In this document: in pieces, positions 33,523 to 42,174 of the stretch
Numbering within the stretch: the first letter of the stretch is position 1
Layout of the letters: each line of letters starts with the position of its first letter
From: an uncultured Porphyromonadaceae bacterium
Lineage (GTDB): Bacteria; Bacteroidota; Bacteroidia; Bacteroidales; Muribaculaceae
DNA length: 42,341 bases
NCBI GenBank assembly: GCA_947174335.1
Contig: CAMWIM010000013.1
Span: 1-42,341, forward strand
Direction: 5' to 3'
Position numbers and translations under genes: made by a program
Notes under the pieces: generated by a model
Seen by the model: only the letters and a program-made list of their open reading frames with translations
What the model was told of the DNA's origin: nothing
Databases searched by the model: none

Positions 33523-34006
33523 ATATATTAAATATGTAGGTTTTATCATTATATTTCTTTTAACCGGATGTGCATCTATGCGTCCGCCTATTATTAATAC
33601 ATATAATGATTCGATCAATAATTATAGATATTTTTATATCTCGCCAACTAGTGACTATACTTCAAGTTCAGGAATCTACGGGAACAAGTATCTTGTATAT
33701 GGTGGAGTAATGAAATCTACAAATCCGGCATCTGTTATTTCAGGGATCCTCTTTAAAAATGGATTTATTCAAGTAAATGAAATCATTCCTGAACATAAAG
33801 ATGAGACAATGATCGTAAACTTCGCTGAAACAGGACGACGTAATGTAAATCTTGGATATTCAATAGAGGTATCTATCCAATTTATTTCAGCGCAATCCCA
33901 AACTCCTATATGCGTTTGCACTGCCGAAGGGCAAGGTGAGACAGAAGCGGATGATGTCAGAATAGCCATTCAGCGAGCATTGGATCCTTTATTTAAAACG
34001 AAATAA
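33506..34006 (+). CDS. Small lipoprotein of unknown function, AT-rich
   Basis: 166 residues from the ATG at 33506, chosen because it leads straight into a lipoprotein signal (MAKIYKYIKYVGFIIIFLLTGC, Cys22). In-frame ATGs at 33455 and 33482 lie inside the upstream gene and would add a charged leader. The body has the look of DUF4136-type lipoproteins: a Tyr-rich strand region (NYRYFYISPT), a middle DETMIVNFAETGRRNV, and a C-terminal AEGQGETEADDVRIAIQRALDPLF helix. That family link is tentative. Overlaps the upstream gene by 17 nt, so the two are translationally coupled. A terminator follows. Confidence 0.75.
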   Translation: MAKIYKYIKYVGFIIIFLLTGCASMRPPIINTYNDSINNYRYFYISPTSDYTSSSGIYGNKYLVYGGVMKSTNPASVISGILFKNGFIQVNEIIPEHKDETMIVNFAETGRRNVNLGYSIEVSIQFISAQSQTPICVCTAEGQGETEADDVRIAIQRALDPLFKTK

Positions 34007-34023
34007 ATACACTTACTAATAAT

Positions 34024-34060
34024 AAATGACTCTGAATTGACCTCGGAGTCATTTTTATTT
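34024..34060 (+). terminator. Terminator closing the AT-rich two-gene unit
   Basis: AAATGACTC (34024-34032) and GAGTCATTT (34046-34054) form a 9-bp stem, followed by TTATTTT. It bounds the ncRNA-plus-two-genes cassette on the right. Confidence 0.88.
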
Positions 34061-34154
34061 TAGTTTTATTAAATACCGATTTATAATAGCCTAAATTTGT
34101 TAAAATGTCTATAATTAATTGAGGAGAATGAGTGTTTATTTTGAAAAAAAGCCG

Positions 34155-34162
34155 TAAATTTG
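34155..34162 (+). promoter_or_regulatory. Possible -7 element for the AspT/YidE-type transporter
   Basis: TAAATTTG, 64 nt before the ATG. The -33 element is not convincing. The rest of 34061-34226 holds only AT-rich sequence. Confidence 0.45.
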
Positions 34163-34226
34163 CAAAATAAATCAGCGAAAAAGATATAATAAGCTATAAA
34201 TCAATCAATTAACTACATTTTTCATA

Positions 34227-35879
34227 ATGAACCTTATTACCCTTTTATCGCCACACAATTTAGACTTGGGAGCGACAATTATATTGTACTCTTTCGTTAT
34301 TGCGGTCGGATTGTGTCTTGGCAAGTTAAAAGTCAAAGGTGTGTCTCTCGGCGTAACATTCGTGCTGTTTGTCGGCATTGTAATGGGATCATACGGCTAT
34401 GAAGTTGACACACAAGTTTTAAAATTTGTCCGGGAATTCGGCTTAATCTTGTTTATTTTTGCCATCGGTCTGCAAGTGGGACCCGGTTTCTTCTCATCGT
34501 TCCGCGAAGGTGGCGTCAGGCTTAACATTCTCGCTGTATCGGCAATAGCGTTAAACGTTATTATCGTTCTTATAATATATTTTATTGAAGGTGGAAACAC
34601 TTCGATAAGCGCACTCGTCGGCATCATGTCGGGAGCAGTAACCAATACACCGGGTCTTGCCGCCGCTCAGCAAACAGTCGGTAATATAGAGGCTGAAAAC
34701 CTGATGGCTATGGGATATGCCGCCGCTTATCCTCTCGGTGTTGTCGGAATCATTGTCGCCATGTTTATCATAAAAGCGATTTTTAGAATACGTGTCGAAG
34801 ACGAAATTCGTCAAATTGAAGAATATCAGGAAAACAGCCAGCTCAAGCCCTATTTGATGACTATCGAAGTTACAAACAAGCTTGTTGACGGCATGACCAT
34901 CCAAAAACTTCATCAAATTATAAATTGCAACTTTGTGGTTTCACGATTGATGAAAGCCGACGGCTCGATTGTCATACCAATGTCAACGACTGAAGTTAAC
35001 CTTGGCGACCGTCTATTAACTGTACTTTCAGCAACCGACAAAGAACGTTTTTCAGCCCTCATTGGTATTGAAAGTGATGTTGACCTTGAAGAAGCATCAC
35101 CAACAAACGTGGTATCACGCCGCATTTTGGTAACTCAGCCTTCTTATAACGGTGTTACACTTGGCTCACTCCGTCTTCACAAAGGTTATAGTCTGAACGC
35201 CACCCGCGTAAACCGCGCCGGCGTGGACCTTCTCGCCGAACCGGGACTTCGTCTTCAAATCGGCGACCGTATTACAGTTGTTGGTCCGCTTGAAGATATC
35301 GACCGTCTTGCCCAGAGCATGGGTAATTCGATGAAACGTCTTAACCAACCAAATCTCATCACAATCTTTGTGGGTATTCTTTTTGGTATTCTGGTAGGGT
35401 CAATCAACGTTGGTTTCGGTATGAAACTCGGACTTGCCGGTGGACCACTTGTTGTTGCGATATTAATGAGCCGCTTCGGTTATAAATTCAAACTCGTTAC
35501 ATATACCTCAACTTCGGCATCGATGATGCTACGCGAGATTGGCATCTGCTTGTTCCTTGCATCGGTCGGTATATCTGCAGGACAAGGATTTGTTGACACC
35601 GTCTTTAATGAAACAGGTATGTGGTGGGTAATCTGGGGATTCATAATCACTATCATTCCGTTGATAATTGTCGGATGCGTTGCCCGCTGGAGATATAAAA
35701 TAAACTATCTAACCATAATGGGTTTGTTCTCGGGTGGTTATACCGATCCCCCGGCACTTGCGTATGCCAACAACTCGACAGCCAACGATGCACCTGCGGT
35801 TGCATACGCCACAGTTTATCCGTTGACAATGTTCCTTAGAGTTGTTGCCGCTCAAGCCTTGATTCTTTGCTTGGCATAA
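34227..35879 (+). CDS. AspT/YidE/YbjL-type transporter with two TrkA-C domains
   Basis: A 550-residue inner-membrane protein with about ten helices split in two halves by a soluble middle. Each half carries the AspT-duplication pattern: VRDREFGL-like FVREFGLILFIFAIGLQVGPGFF and GAVTNTPGLAAAQ in the first half, and MLREIGICLFLASVGISAGQGF and GLFSGGYTDPPALAYANN in the second. The middle (about residues 205-370) has two RCK-C/TrkA-C-like segments (NLGDRLLTVLSATDKERF; LRLQIGDRITVVGPLEDIDRL). Family precedents are aspartate:alanine antiport, but most members have unknown substrates. Not linked to an aspartate decarboxylase gene here. Confidence 0.9.
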   Translation: MNLITLLSPHNLDLGATIILYSFVIAVGLCLGKLKVKGVSLGVTFVLFVGIVMGSYGYEVDTQVLKFVREFGLILFIFAIGLQVGPGFFSSFREGGVRLNILAVSAIALNVIIVLIIYFIEGGNTSISALVGIMSGAVTNTPGLAAAQQTVGNIEAENLMAMGYAAAYPLGVVGIIVAMFIIKAIFRIRVEDEIRQIEEYQENSQLKPYLMTIEVTNKLVDGMTIQKLHQIINCNFVVSRLMKADGSIVIPMSTTEVNLGDRLLTVLSATDKERFSALIGIESDVDLEEASPTNVVSRRILVTQPSYNGVTLGSLRLHKGYSLNATRVNRAGVDLLAEPGLRLQIGDRITVVGPLEDIDRLAQSMGNSMKRLNQPNLITIFVGILFGILVGSINVGFGMKLGLAGGPLVVAILMSRFGYKFKLVTYTSTSASMMLREIGICLFLASVGISAGQGFVDTVFNETGMWWVIWGFIITIIPLIIVGCVARWRYKINYLTIMGLFSGGYTDPPALAYANNSTANDAPAVAYATVYPLTMFLRVVAAQALILCLA

Positions 35880-35916
35880 GAAAGACTATTCTCCATTTCA
35901 TCACATAAAACATCAG

Positions 35917-35956
35917 AAACGAGGTTTGACAGTTGATGTCGAACCTCGTTTTTTAA
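35917..35956 (+). terminator. Terminator after the AspT/YidE-type gene
   Basis: AAACGAGGTT (35917-35926) and AACCTCGTTT (35942-35951) form a 10-bp stem, with GACA/TGTC pairing inside, and the second arm runs into TTTTTT. Confidence 0.9.
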
Positions 35957-36060
35957 CTAAAAAAATGTAATTTGGCTTCGAAATTTAGTTTTTAAACTCA
36001 AAAACCGCCGGTTAGACGTTTTATTTTTGTGAAAAATGGCTGAAACTCCGTTTTTTTTCG

Positions 36061-36068
36061 TACCTTTG
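36061..36068 (+). promoter_or_regulatory. -7 element for pnp
   Basis: TACCTTTG (TAnnTTTG), 38 nt before the ATG; a second match, TAATTTTG, lies at 36072-36079. No good -33 TTG at 19-20 nt was seen for either. The leader would be only about 30 nt, so it lacks room for the long autoregulatory hairpin known in enteric pnp. Confidence 0.5.
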
Positions 36069-36105
36069 CACTAATTTTGAAGTATATAAAGAATAAGAAA
36101 AATTT

Positions 36106-38370
36106 ATGAATCCAATCAAAAAAACCATCACGCTGCCCGACGGTCGCGAGATTACGCTCGAAACCGGCAAACTTGCAAAGCAAGCTGATGGAGCTGTTGA
36201 ATTAAGAATGGGAGGCACAATGCTTCTCGCTACAGTCGTCACCGCTAAAGACGCTGGAGAAGGGGTCGATTTTATGCCTCTTCAAGTTGAATACAAAGAA
36301 AAATTTTCTTCGGCAGGTCGCTTCCCCGGCGGTTTCACCAAACGCGAAGGTCGCGCATCTGATTACGAAATCCTTACCGCACGTCTTGTTGACCGTGTAC
36401 TCCGTCCTCTCTTCCCCGACAATTACCACGCTGACACTTTTGTAAACATCACTCTATATTCTTCTGACGGTCAGGACATGCCCGACGCACTCGCCGGACT
36501 CGCCGCTTCAGCTGCTCTTGCAGTAAGCGACATTCCTTTCAACGGACCGATTTCAGAAGTACGTGTTGCTCGCGTTGACGGACAATTTGTCATCAACCCA
36601 ACCTTTGAACAACTCGAAAAAGCCGACATGGAACTCATGGTCGGTGCAACATACGATAACATTATGATGGTAGAAGGCGAAATGAACGAAGTTTCTGAAG
36701 CAGACCTTCTCGCCGCTCTCAAAGCAGCTCATGATGCAATCAAACAGCAATGTCTCGCTCAGATTGAACTCGCCAAAGAAGTTGGTTCAACTGAAAAACG
36801 CGAATACTGCCACGAAGTAAACGATGAAGATCTTCGTCATGATGTTCATGAAAAATGTTATGATAAAGCATACGCCGTAGCTAAAACCGGCTCGGCCGAC
36901 AAACACTGGCGCATGAATGCATTTGATGCAATATGCCAGGAATATATCGACTCTCTTCCCGAAGAAGAACGCGAAGAAAAAACTCCGCTTGTAAAACGCT
37001 ACTATCACGATGTAGAAAAAGAAGCGATGCGGCGCTGTGTTCTTGACGAAGGTATTCGTCTCGACGGTCGTAAAACAACTGAAATTCGTCCTATCTGGTG
37101 TGAAGTCGACTACATTCCCGGACCTCACGGATCGGCTGTCTTCACCCGTGGCGAGACTCAGTCACTTGCGACTGTGACCCTCGGAACCAAACTCGATGAA
37201 AAAATTCTTGATGACGTTCTCAATCAGGGTCGCGAACGATTCCTCCTTCACTACAACTTCCCTCCTTTCTCAACCGGTGAAGCTAAACCCGTTCGTGGTG
37301 TAGGACGTCGTGAAATCGGTCACGGTAATCTTGCTCACCGCGCACTCAAACGTATGTTCCCCGATGATTTCCCATACGTTTGTCGTGTAGTCAGTGACAT
37401 TCTCGAATCAAACGGTTCTTCATCAATGGCAACCGTATGTGCAGGTACACTTTCACTGCTCGATGCCGGTGTTAAGATGAAACGCCCTGTCAGTGGTATC
37501 GCAATGGGGCTTATCTCTGACGGAAACAAATATGCTATCCTTTCTGACATTCTTGGTGACGAAGACCACCTTGGCGATATGGACTTCAAAGTTACAGGTA
37601 CTCGTGAAGGTATCACCGCAACCCAGATGGATATCAAGTGCGACGGTCTTTCTTATGAAATTCTCGAACGCGCCCTCAACCAAGCTCGCGAAGGTCGTCT
37701 CCACATTCTCGACATCATCGAACAAACTATCCCCGCACCTCGTGAAGACTACAAACCCCACGTTCCACGCATTGTCACTATGACAATTCCGAAAGAACTC
37801 ATCGGTGCAGTTATCGGTCCGGGTGGAAAAATTATCCAAGGTATCCAGGAAGAAAGTGGTGCTACTGTTTCAATTGACGAAATTGACGAAGGCGGATATA
37901 TCGAAGTTGCGGCTGCAAACAAAGAGTCAATCGACAAGGCTCTCGAAATGATAAACGCAATCGTTGCTCTCCCCGAAGAAGGCAAAACATATACCGGTCA
38001 AGTAAAATCAATTCTTGAATTCGGTGCATTCGTTGAATTCATGCCCCACCGCGAAGGACTTCTCCATATCTCTGAAATCTCTTGGAACCGTATCCCCGAT
38101 ATGGAATCATCAGGTATCAAAGAAGGAGATACAGTTGAAGTTAAACTTCTCGAAATTGACAAGAAAACCGGTAAATATCGTCTTTCTATGCGTGCTCTTC
38201 AACCAAAACCCGAAGGCTATGTTGAACGCGAACGCGCACCTCGCGACAACCGTGACCGCGGTCCTCGTCGTGACCGCAATGATCGTGGTCCCCGTCGTGA
38301 CAACCGTGACCGTGGCGACCGCGCGCCCCGCTTTAACAACGAAAATAACGAGGGTAACAATAACAACTAA
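36106..38370 (+). CDS. pnp: Polynucleotide phosphorylase
   Basis: A 3'-5' phosphorolytic exoribonuclease of RNA decay. 754 residues: first RNase PH domain (residues about 1-230, with [16 protein letters not shown]), a helical linker, and a second RNase PH domain ([73 protein letters not shown], carrying the metal-site Asp residues). A KH domain ([21 protein letters not shown]) and an S1 domain ([20 protein letters not shown]) follow. The C-terminal tail of about 45 residues is a basic Arg/Asp/Asn-rich disordered stretch (repeats of NRDRGPRRD) ending in Asn. That tail is likely an RNA- or partner-binding extension. Confidence 0.98.
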   Translation: MNPIKKTITLPDGREITLETGKLAKQADGAVELRMGGTMLLATVVTAKDAGEGVDFMPLQVEYKEKFSSAGRFPGGFTKREGRASDYEILTARLVDRVLRPLFPDNYHADTFVNITLYSSDGQDMPDALAGLAASAALAVSDIPFNGPISEVRVARVDGQFVINPTFEQLEKADMELMVGATYDNIMMVEGEMNEVSEADLLAALKAAHDAIKQQCLAQIELAKEVGSTEKREYCHEVNDEDLRHDVHEKCYDKAYAVAKTGSADKHWRMNAFDAICQEYIDSLPEEEREEKTPLVKRYYHDVEKEAMRRCVLDEGIRLDGRKTTEIRPIWCEVDYIPGPHGSAVFTRGETQSLATVTLGTKLDEKILDDVLNQGRERFLLHYNFPPFSTGEAKPVRGVGRREIGHGNLAHRALKRMFPDDFPYVCRVVSDILESNGSSSMATVCAGTLSLLDAGVKMKRPVSGIAMGLISDGNKYAILSDILGDEDHLGDMDFKVTGTREGITATQMDIKCDGLSYEILERALNQAREGRLHILDIIEQTIPAPREDYKPHVPRIVTMTIPKELIGAVIGPGGKIIQGIQEESGATVSIDEIDEGGYIEVAAANKESIDKALEMINAIVALPEEGKTYTGQVKSILEFGAFVEFMPHREGLLHISEISWNRIPDMESSGIKEGDTVEVKLLEIDKKTGKYRLSMRALQPKPEGYVERERAPRDNRDRGPRRDRNDRGPRRDNRDRGDRAPRFNNENNEGNNNN

Positions 38371-38392
38371 TCTATCCTCAACAAAAATAGTT

Positions 38393-38431
38393 CGAGAGGT
38401 CGTGATATTCATCACGACCTCTCGTTTTTTT
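38393..38431 (+). terminator. Terminator of pnp
   Basis: CGAGAGGTCGTGAT (38393-38406) and ATCACGACCTCTCG (38411-38424) form a perfect 14-bp stem with a 4-nt loop, followed by seven T. Confidence 0.97.
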
Positions 38432-38434
38432 AGT

Positions 38435-38469
38435 TAAAAAAGGAAGCTGTTTTCTCAAACAACTTCCTT
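38435..38469 (-). terminator. Terminator of the glucokinase gene (minus strand)
   Basis: AAGGAAG (38440-38446) and CTTCCTT (38463-38469), with TGTTT/AAACA pairing inside the loop. Read on the minus strand, the stem is followed by TTTTTT. It stands back-to-back with the pnp terminator. Confidence 0.8.
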
Positions 38470-38501
38470 CAAGAAAAAGAAAATTTTTCTATTATTAAAA
38501 T

Positions 38502-39509
38502 TTAATTGATGGGAGTCGATGATGCAGTCGGAACCGTTGTCATTGAAGGAAATTTTGCTTCCCAACCAAGAGCCGAAGCACCGAGTACGGCAGCATCAGC
38601 TTCTTTGAGTTCCGAACTCAAAAGGCGAACCTTGTTTTTCCAGATACCAAGCATATTCTTTTCCATCGAATTTTTAATTGGCTTGATCAAGAGATCACCA
38701 CTCTTGGCAAGACCACCAAAAAGGATAAATGCTTCGGGAGCTGAGAATACAGTCATGTCGGCAAGTGCCGCACCAAGAATATCGCCTGTATATTCAAAAA
38801 TATCTTTAGCCAGACGGTCACCGGCTACCGCAGCGTCATAAACATCTTTTGATGTAATTTCATCAACAGGAATGTTGCGGAGCAATGAATCGTCGTTTCT
38901 GATTTCGAGGAATTCGCGAGCCGTGCGAGCCACACCGGTTGCCGAGCAATAAGCTTCAAGACAGCCTGTGCGTCCGCATCCACAGAGACGTCCGTTTGTA
39001 CGTTTTACAATCATGTGACCGAGTTCACCCGCAAAGCCATCATGACCATAAACGAGCTGTCCATTGATTACGATACCTGAGCCAACGCCTGTTCCAAGAG
39101 TAATCATAATGAAATCCTTCAGACCACGAGCTGCGCCATAGGTCATTTCACCAATTGCAGCGGCATTAGCGTCATTTGTTATAGCGACAGGAATACCGAA
39201 CTTCTCGCTGACAAGCTGAGCCAAAGGTATAGGAGTTGGCCACGGCAAATTTACGCCATCTTCAATTGTACCGGTAAAATAGTTTGCGTTTGGCGCGCCT
39301 ATACCGATACCGTGAATTTTATCATGAGCGCCTGACTCGTCAATAAGTTTAGAGAGCTCATGGTGGAGTTCATCAATATAATCGTTGATATTACTGTGCT
39401 TTGCTGTTTTAATTGAAGAACTTGCGAGAACAATTCCGCGAGCATCAACAATACCAAAAACTGTGTTGGTTCCGCCGATATCTATACCGACTACATAAGG
39501 TTTACTCAT
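38502..39509 (-). CDS. glk: ROK-family glucokinase
   Basis: Phosphorylates glucose (or a related hexose) with ATP. 335 residues. Starts MSKPYVVGIDIGGTNTVFGIVD (phosphate-1 loop DIGGTN), then NDANAAAIGE (catalytic Asp), LGTGVGSGIVINGQL (phosphate-2), GELGHMIV, and the ROK zinc signature CGCGRTGCLEAYCS. Sugar specificity is inferred from the family. Its own terminator follows. A Ser/Thr/Pro-rich tail (FPSMTTVPTASSTPIN) extends beyond the usual ROK end. Confidence 0.93.
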   Translation of the reverse strand: MSKPYVVGIDIGGTNTVFGIVDARGIVLASSSIKTAKHSNINDYIDELHHELSKLIDESGAHDKIHGIGIGAPNANYFTGTIEDGVNLPWPTPIPLAQLVSEKFGIPVAITNDANAAAIGEMTYGAARGLKDFIMITLGTGVGSGIVINGQLVYGHDGFAGELGHMIVKRTNGRLCGCGRTGCLEAYCSATGVARTAREFLEIRNDDSLLRNIPVDEITSKDVYDAAVAGDRLAKDIFEYTGDILGAALADMTVFSAPEAFILFGGLAKSGDLLIKPIKNSMEKNMLGIWKNKVRLLSSELKEADAAVLGASALGWEAKFPSMTTVPTASSTPIN

Positions 39510-39555
39510 GATTTTTAGTTTTATAAAAATGTATGAAGATTTAATTTTATAATCG

Positions 39556-39563
39556 CAAAGTTA
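39556..39563 (-). promoter_or_regulatory. Possible -7 element for glk
   Basis: TAACTTTG on the minus strand, 47 nt upstream of the ATG. The nearest TTTG upstream is at a 13-nt spacing, so the -33 half is not supported. Confidence 0.45.
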
Positions 39564-39690
39564 GTAAATTATTTGACAAAATGATATTCAGGCCCTTATT
39601 TTTTGTCACAATTATAATTATATAACATTTAACAAAACATTTTTGGCTTCAAAATCGTTTTTATATTACGTTAAACTAAATAAACAATTT

Positions 39691-41007
39691 ATGAGTTGGA
39701 AGGGTATAAGCTTTCTCGGAATAGCTTTTTCATCATTACTATGCTTTAATCAAACTGCTGTCGCTCAAAAACATATGACCGATATTCAGCGTGATTCGTT
39801 GATAAAATCTCACCATATCATGTATTTTGGCGAGGGGTCTCAGCCGTCGCGTGACTCAGTTGAGAACCAGATTTTACGATTTTATGTCGATCAGTTCCGT
39901 CATTTTTCTGACCCATTGGCACCTTATTTCCTATTTATGAGTCGTGACACTCAGCTCGCGATGGGTATAGGCGGTTGCGTCAGAATGAGAGGCTGGTATG
40001 ATTGGGGTGGAGCCATTCCTGCAAACGGATTTGCGCCCTATCTTATTCCTATGACCAAGAATCCGTTGCGCATGCGAGCATTGGGTACTACCCCGGCAGG
40101 AACCTGTCTGTTTTATCGCGTAATAGGTCGCAATAAGGCACTCGGGCAATATCAAGTTTATATCGAGGCAAACTTCAACGGATATTCTTCCCGTGATTTC
40201 CAACTCAAAAAAGCATACGCCGTTTTAAACGATGTTACAATCGGTTATGCCAACTCAACTTTCAGCGATCCCGCTGCACTCCCCCCAACTGTCGATGCGT
40301 CAGGTCCGAACTGTAAAATGAGTGCGACATCAGTGCTTGTAAGATGGATGCACGACTTTAAAAAAGGTTTTACAATTGCTGCCTCTGTTGAAACTCCCGA
40401 TACTCACATCACTCCCGTTGCCGGTCAAACAGCAGCTGTTACAGACTATGTCCCCGATATTGCCGCTTTTACCCAATTTGCCTGGGGTTCAAGTAACCAC
40501 ATTCGTTTTGCCGGTATAATGCGCTTCATTCCTTATCGCAATTTACTGAAAGAACAAAATCATAATGTTGCAGGTGGTGGCATGCAACTTTCAGGAGTTG
40601 TCCATGCAGCAACTCAATGGACTTTCTATGGATGTATCAACGGTGGTAAAGGCTTTCAATCGCTTGGAGGCGACTGGCTGATGGGTAATTATGACCTCAT
40701 CGCCGACCCGAAAAAAGCGGGTGTAATGAAAACTCCATGGGGTTATGGAGGATATGCAGCCGTTCAATATAACTTCCGCCCCAATATCTTTGCCTCAGCA
40801 ACCTTTGGCGGCGCAGCATATCGCCCCGGCAAAATGGCTGAGCCAACCGAATATGATAACGGTTTGTATATGGCAGCCAATGTTTATTGGAACGTTACAG
40901 CTCGCATCCAGGTTGCCGCCGAGTTCAATCTCGGACGTCGCGAAAACTTTGATGGTGACAAAATGTGGGCACGTCGCGCCGGACTTATGGCTCAATTCTC
41001 ATTCTAA
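39691..41007 (+). CDS. DcaP-like outer membrane porin
   Basis: A 438-residue barrel protein. The open frame extends to a TTG at 39643; the ATG at 39691 starts the signal peptide MSWKGISFLGIAFSSLLCFNQTAVAQ. The mature protein has repeated aromatic-alternating strands (YQVYIEANFNGY, FAGIMRFIPYRN, FQSLGGDWLMGNYDL) and ends in an aromatic C-terminal strand (RRAGLMAQFSF) needed for barrel assembly. Features such as GIGGCVRMRGWYDWGGAI and ATSVLVRWMHDF resemble DcaP-type trimeric porins with small-anion or dicarboxylate cargo; the substrate is unknown. A perfect palindromic terminator follows. Confidence 0.82.
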   Translation: MSWKGISFLGIAFSSLLCFNQTAVAQKHMTDIQRDSLIKSHHIMYFGEGSQPSRDSVENQILRFYVDQFRHFSDPLAPYFLFMSRDTQLAMGIGGCVRMRGWYDWGGAIPANGFAPYLIPMTKNPLRMRALGTTPAGTCLFYRVIGRNKALGQYQVYIEANFNGYSSRDFQLKKAYAVLNDVTIGYANSTFSDPAALPPTVDASGPNCKMSATSVLVRWMHDFKKGFTIAASVETPDTHITPVAGQTAAVTDYVPDIAAFTQFAWGSSNHIRFAGIMRFIPYRNLLKEQNHNVAGGGMQLSGVVHAATQWTFYGCINGGKGFQSLGGDWLMGNYDLIADPKKAGVMKTPWGYGGYAAVQYNFRPNIFASATFGGAAYRPGKMAEPTEYDNGLYMAANVYWNVTARIQVAAEFNLGRRENFDGDKMWARRAGLMAQFSF

Positions 41008-41015
41008 AAAATATT

Positions 41016-41062
41016 ACAATAAAAACAACGGAGATGACTATCATCTCCGTTGTTTTTATTGT
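41016..41062. terminator. Perfect 22-bp bidirectional terminator
   Basis: ACAATAAAAACAACGGAGA... (41016-41037) and its exact complement (41041-41062) are separated by only CTA. The core is GC-bearing (AACGGAGATGA/TCATCTCCGTT) flanked by A-rich and T-rich tails, so the T-run is present on either strand. It serves the convergent porin and rluD genes. Confidence 0.95.
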
Positions 41063-42163
41063 TTAATTAGAGCCTGTGTTATAGTTTCGCCATTTTTCAA
41101 TCATTGCCGTCATGTCTTCGGGCACGGGCGATTCAAAAAACATCTCCTTACCGGTTGCGGGATGAACAAATCCGAGAGTTCGTGCGTGAAGTGCTTGGCG
41201 GGAACAAATGGCAAAGCAATTTTCAACAAACCGTGCGTAAGACGATGATGTGTTTCCACGCAAAATTTTATCGCCTCCATAACGTGCATCGTTAAGCAAC
41301 GGGTGTCCGATATGCTTCATGTGAACGCGAATCTGATGAGTTCGACCTGTTTCGAGTACACATTTAACTACTGAAACATATCCTAACTGCTCAATTGTTT
41401 CATAGTGAGTGACAGCGTGTTTGCCCATATCGCCGTCCGGGAAGACCGCCATTTGCAATCTGTCGCGCAACGAACGTCCGATATTGCCTTCAATTCGTCC
41501 GGCAGCAGGGTCGGGACAACCCCAAACGACTGCTACATATTCGCGTTTGGTAGTCTTGTTGAAGAATTGTTTCCCGAGATGAGTCTTTGCATCGGGAGTT
41601 TTGGCTACAACGAGCAAACCCGACGTATCTTTGTCGATGCGATGAACAAGCCCCATACGCGGGTCGCTGACATCAAACCGGGAGTCGTTACGGAAGTGAT
41701 AGGCTAACGCATTGACAAGAGTTCCGTGATAATTTCCATGTCCGGGATGCACAACCAAACCAGGCGGTTTGTTAACCACTAACAGGTGGTCATCTTCATA
41801 GACAATATCAAGGGGAATGTCTTCAGCGATGATTTCACATTCATAGCGCGGGCGATCCATCACGATTGTCACCACGTCGCCGGGCTTAACACGATAGTTA
41901 CTTTTTACCGGCTTACCGTTAACGAGGATACAACCTGCTTCGGCAGCCTGCTGAATGCGATTTCGCGACGATTTTTGCATGTGGCTGACCAAAAACTTGT
42001 CAACACGCAAAAGTGTCTGACCTTTTTCAGCCACAAAACGGAAATGTTCATATAATTCGGCTTCAGCACCATCTCCGCATGTGTCATCAGCAACTGATTC
42101 CTCGTCGAGGATATCGTCTATATCGTCTATCAAATCTTCGTTTGATTGATTATTCAAAGCCAA
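41063..42163 (-). CDS. rluD: RluD/RluA-family pseudouridine synthase
   Basis: Converts uridines to pseudouridine in 23S rRNA. 366 residues. The N-terminal acidic stretch (LIDDIDDILDEESVADD) is followed by an S4 RNA-binding domain (TLLRVDKFLVSHMQKSSRNR...AGCILVNGKPVKSNYRVKPGD). The catalytic domain holds VVNKPPGLVVHPG and GLVHRIDKDTSGLLVVAKT, with the catalytic Asp in HRIDKDTSG, and TGRTHQIRVHM near the end. No ATG occurs before the S4 domain: the frame starts at TTG 42163 (or TTG 42157), 11 nt after the upstream stop, so a TTG start is likely. RluD versus another RluA-class paralogue is not certain. Confidence 0.88.
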   Translation of the reverse strand: MALNNQSNEDLIDDIDDILDEESVADDTCGDGAEAELYEHFRFVAEKGQTLLRVDKFLVSHMQKSSRNRIQQAAEAGCILVNGKPVKSNYRVKPGDVVTIVMDRPRYECEIIAEDIPLDIVYEDDHLLVVNKPPGLVVHPGHGNYHGTLVNALAYHFRNDSRFDVSDPRMGLVHRIDKDTSGLLVVAKTPDAKTHLGKQFFNKTTKREYVAVVWGCPDPAAGRIEGNIGRSLRDRLQMAVFPDGDMGKHAVTHYETIEQLGYVSVVKCVLETGRTHQIRVHMKHIGHPLLNDARYGGDKILRGNTSSSYARFVENCFAICSRQALHARTLGFVHPATGKEMFFESPVPEDMTAMIEKWRNYNTGSN

Positions 42164-42174
42164 TAAGCTAAAAT

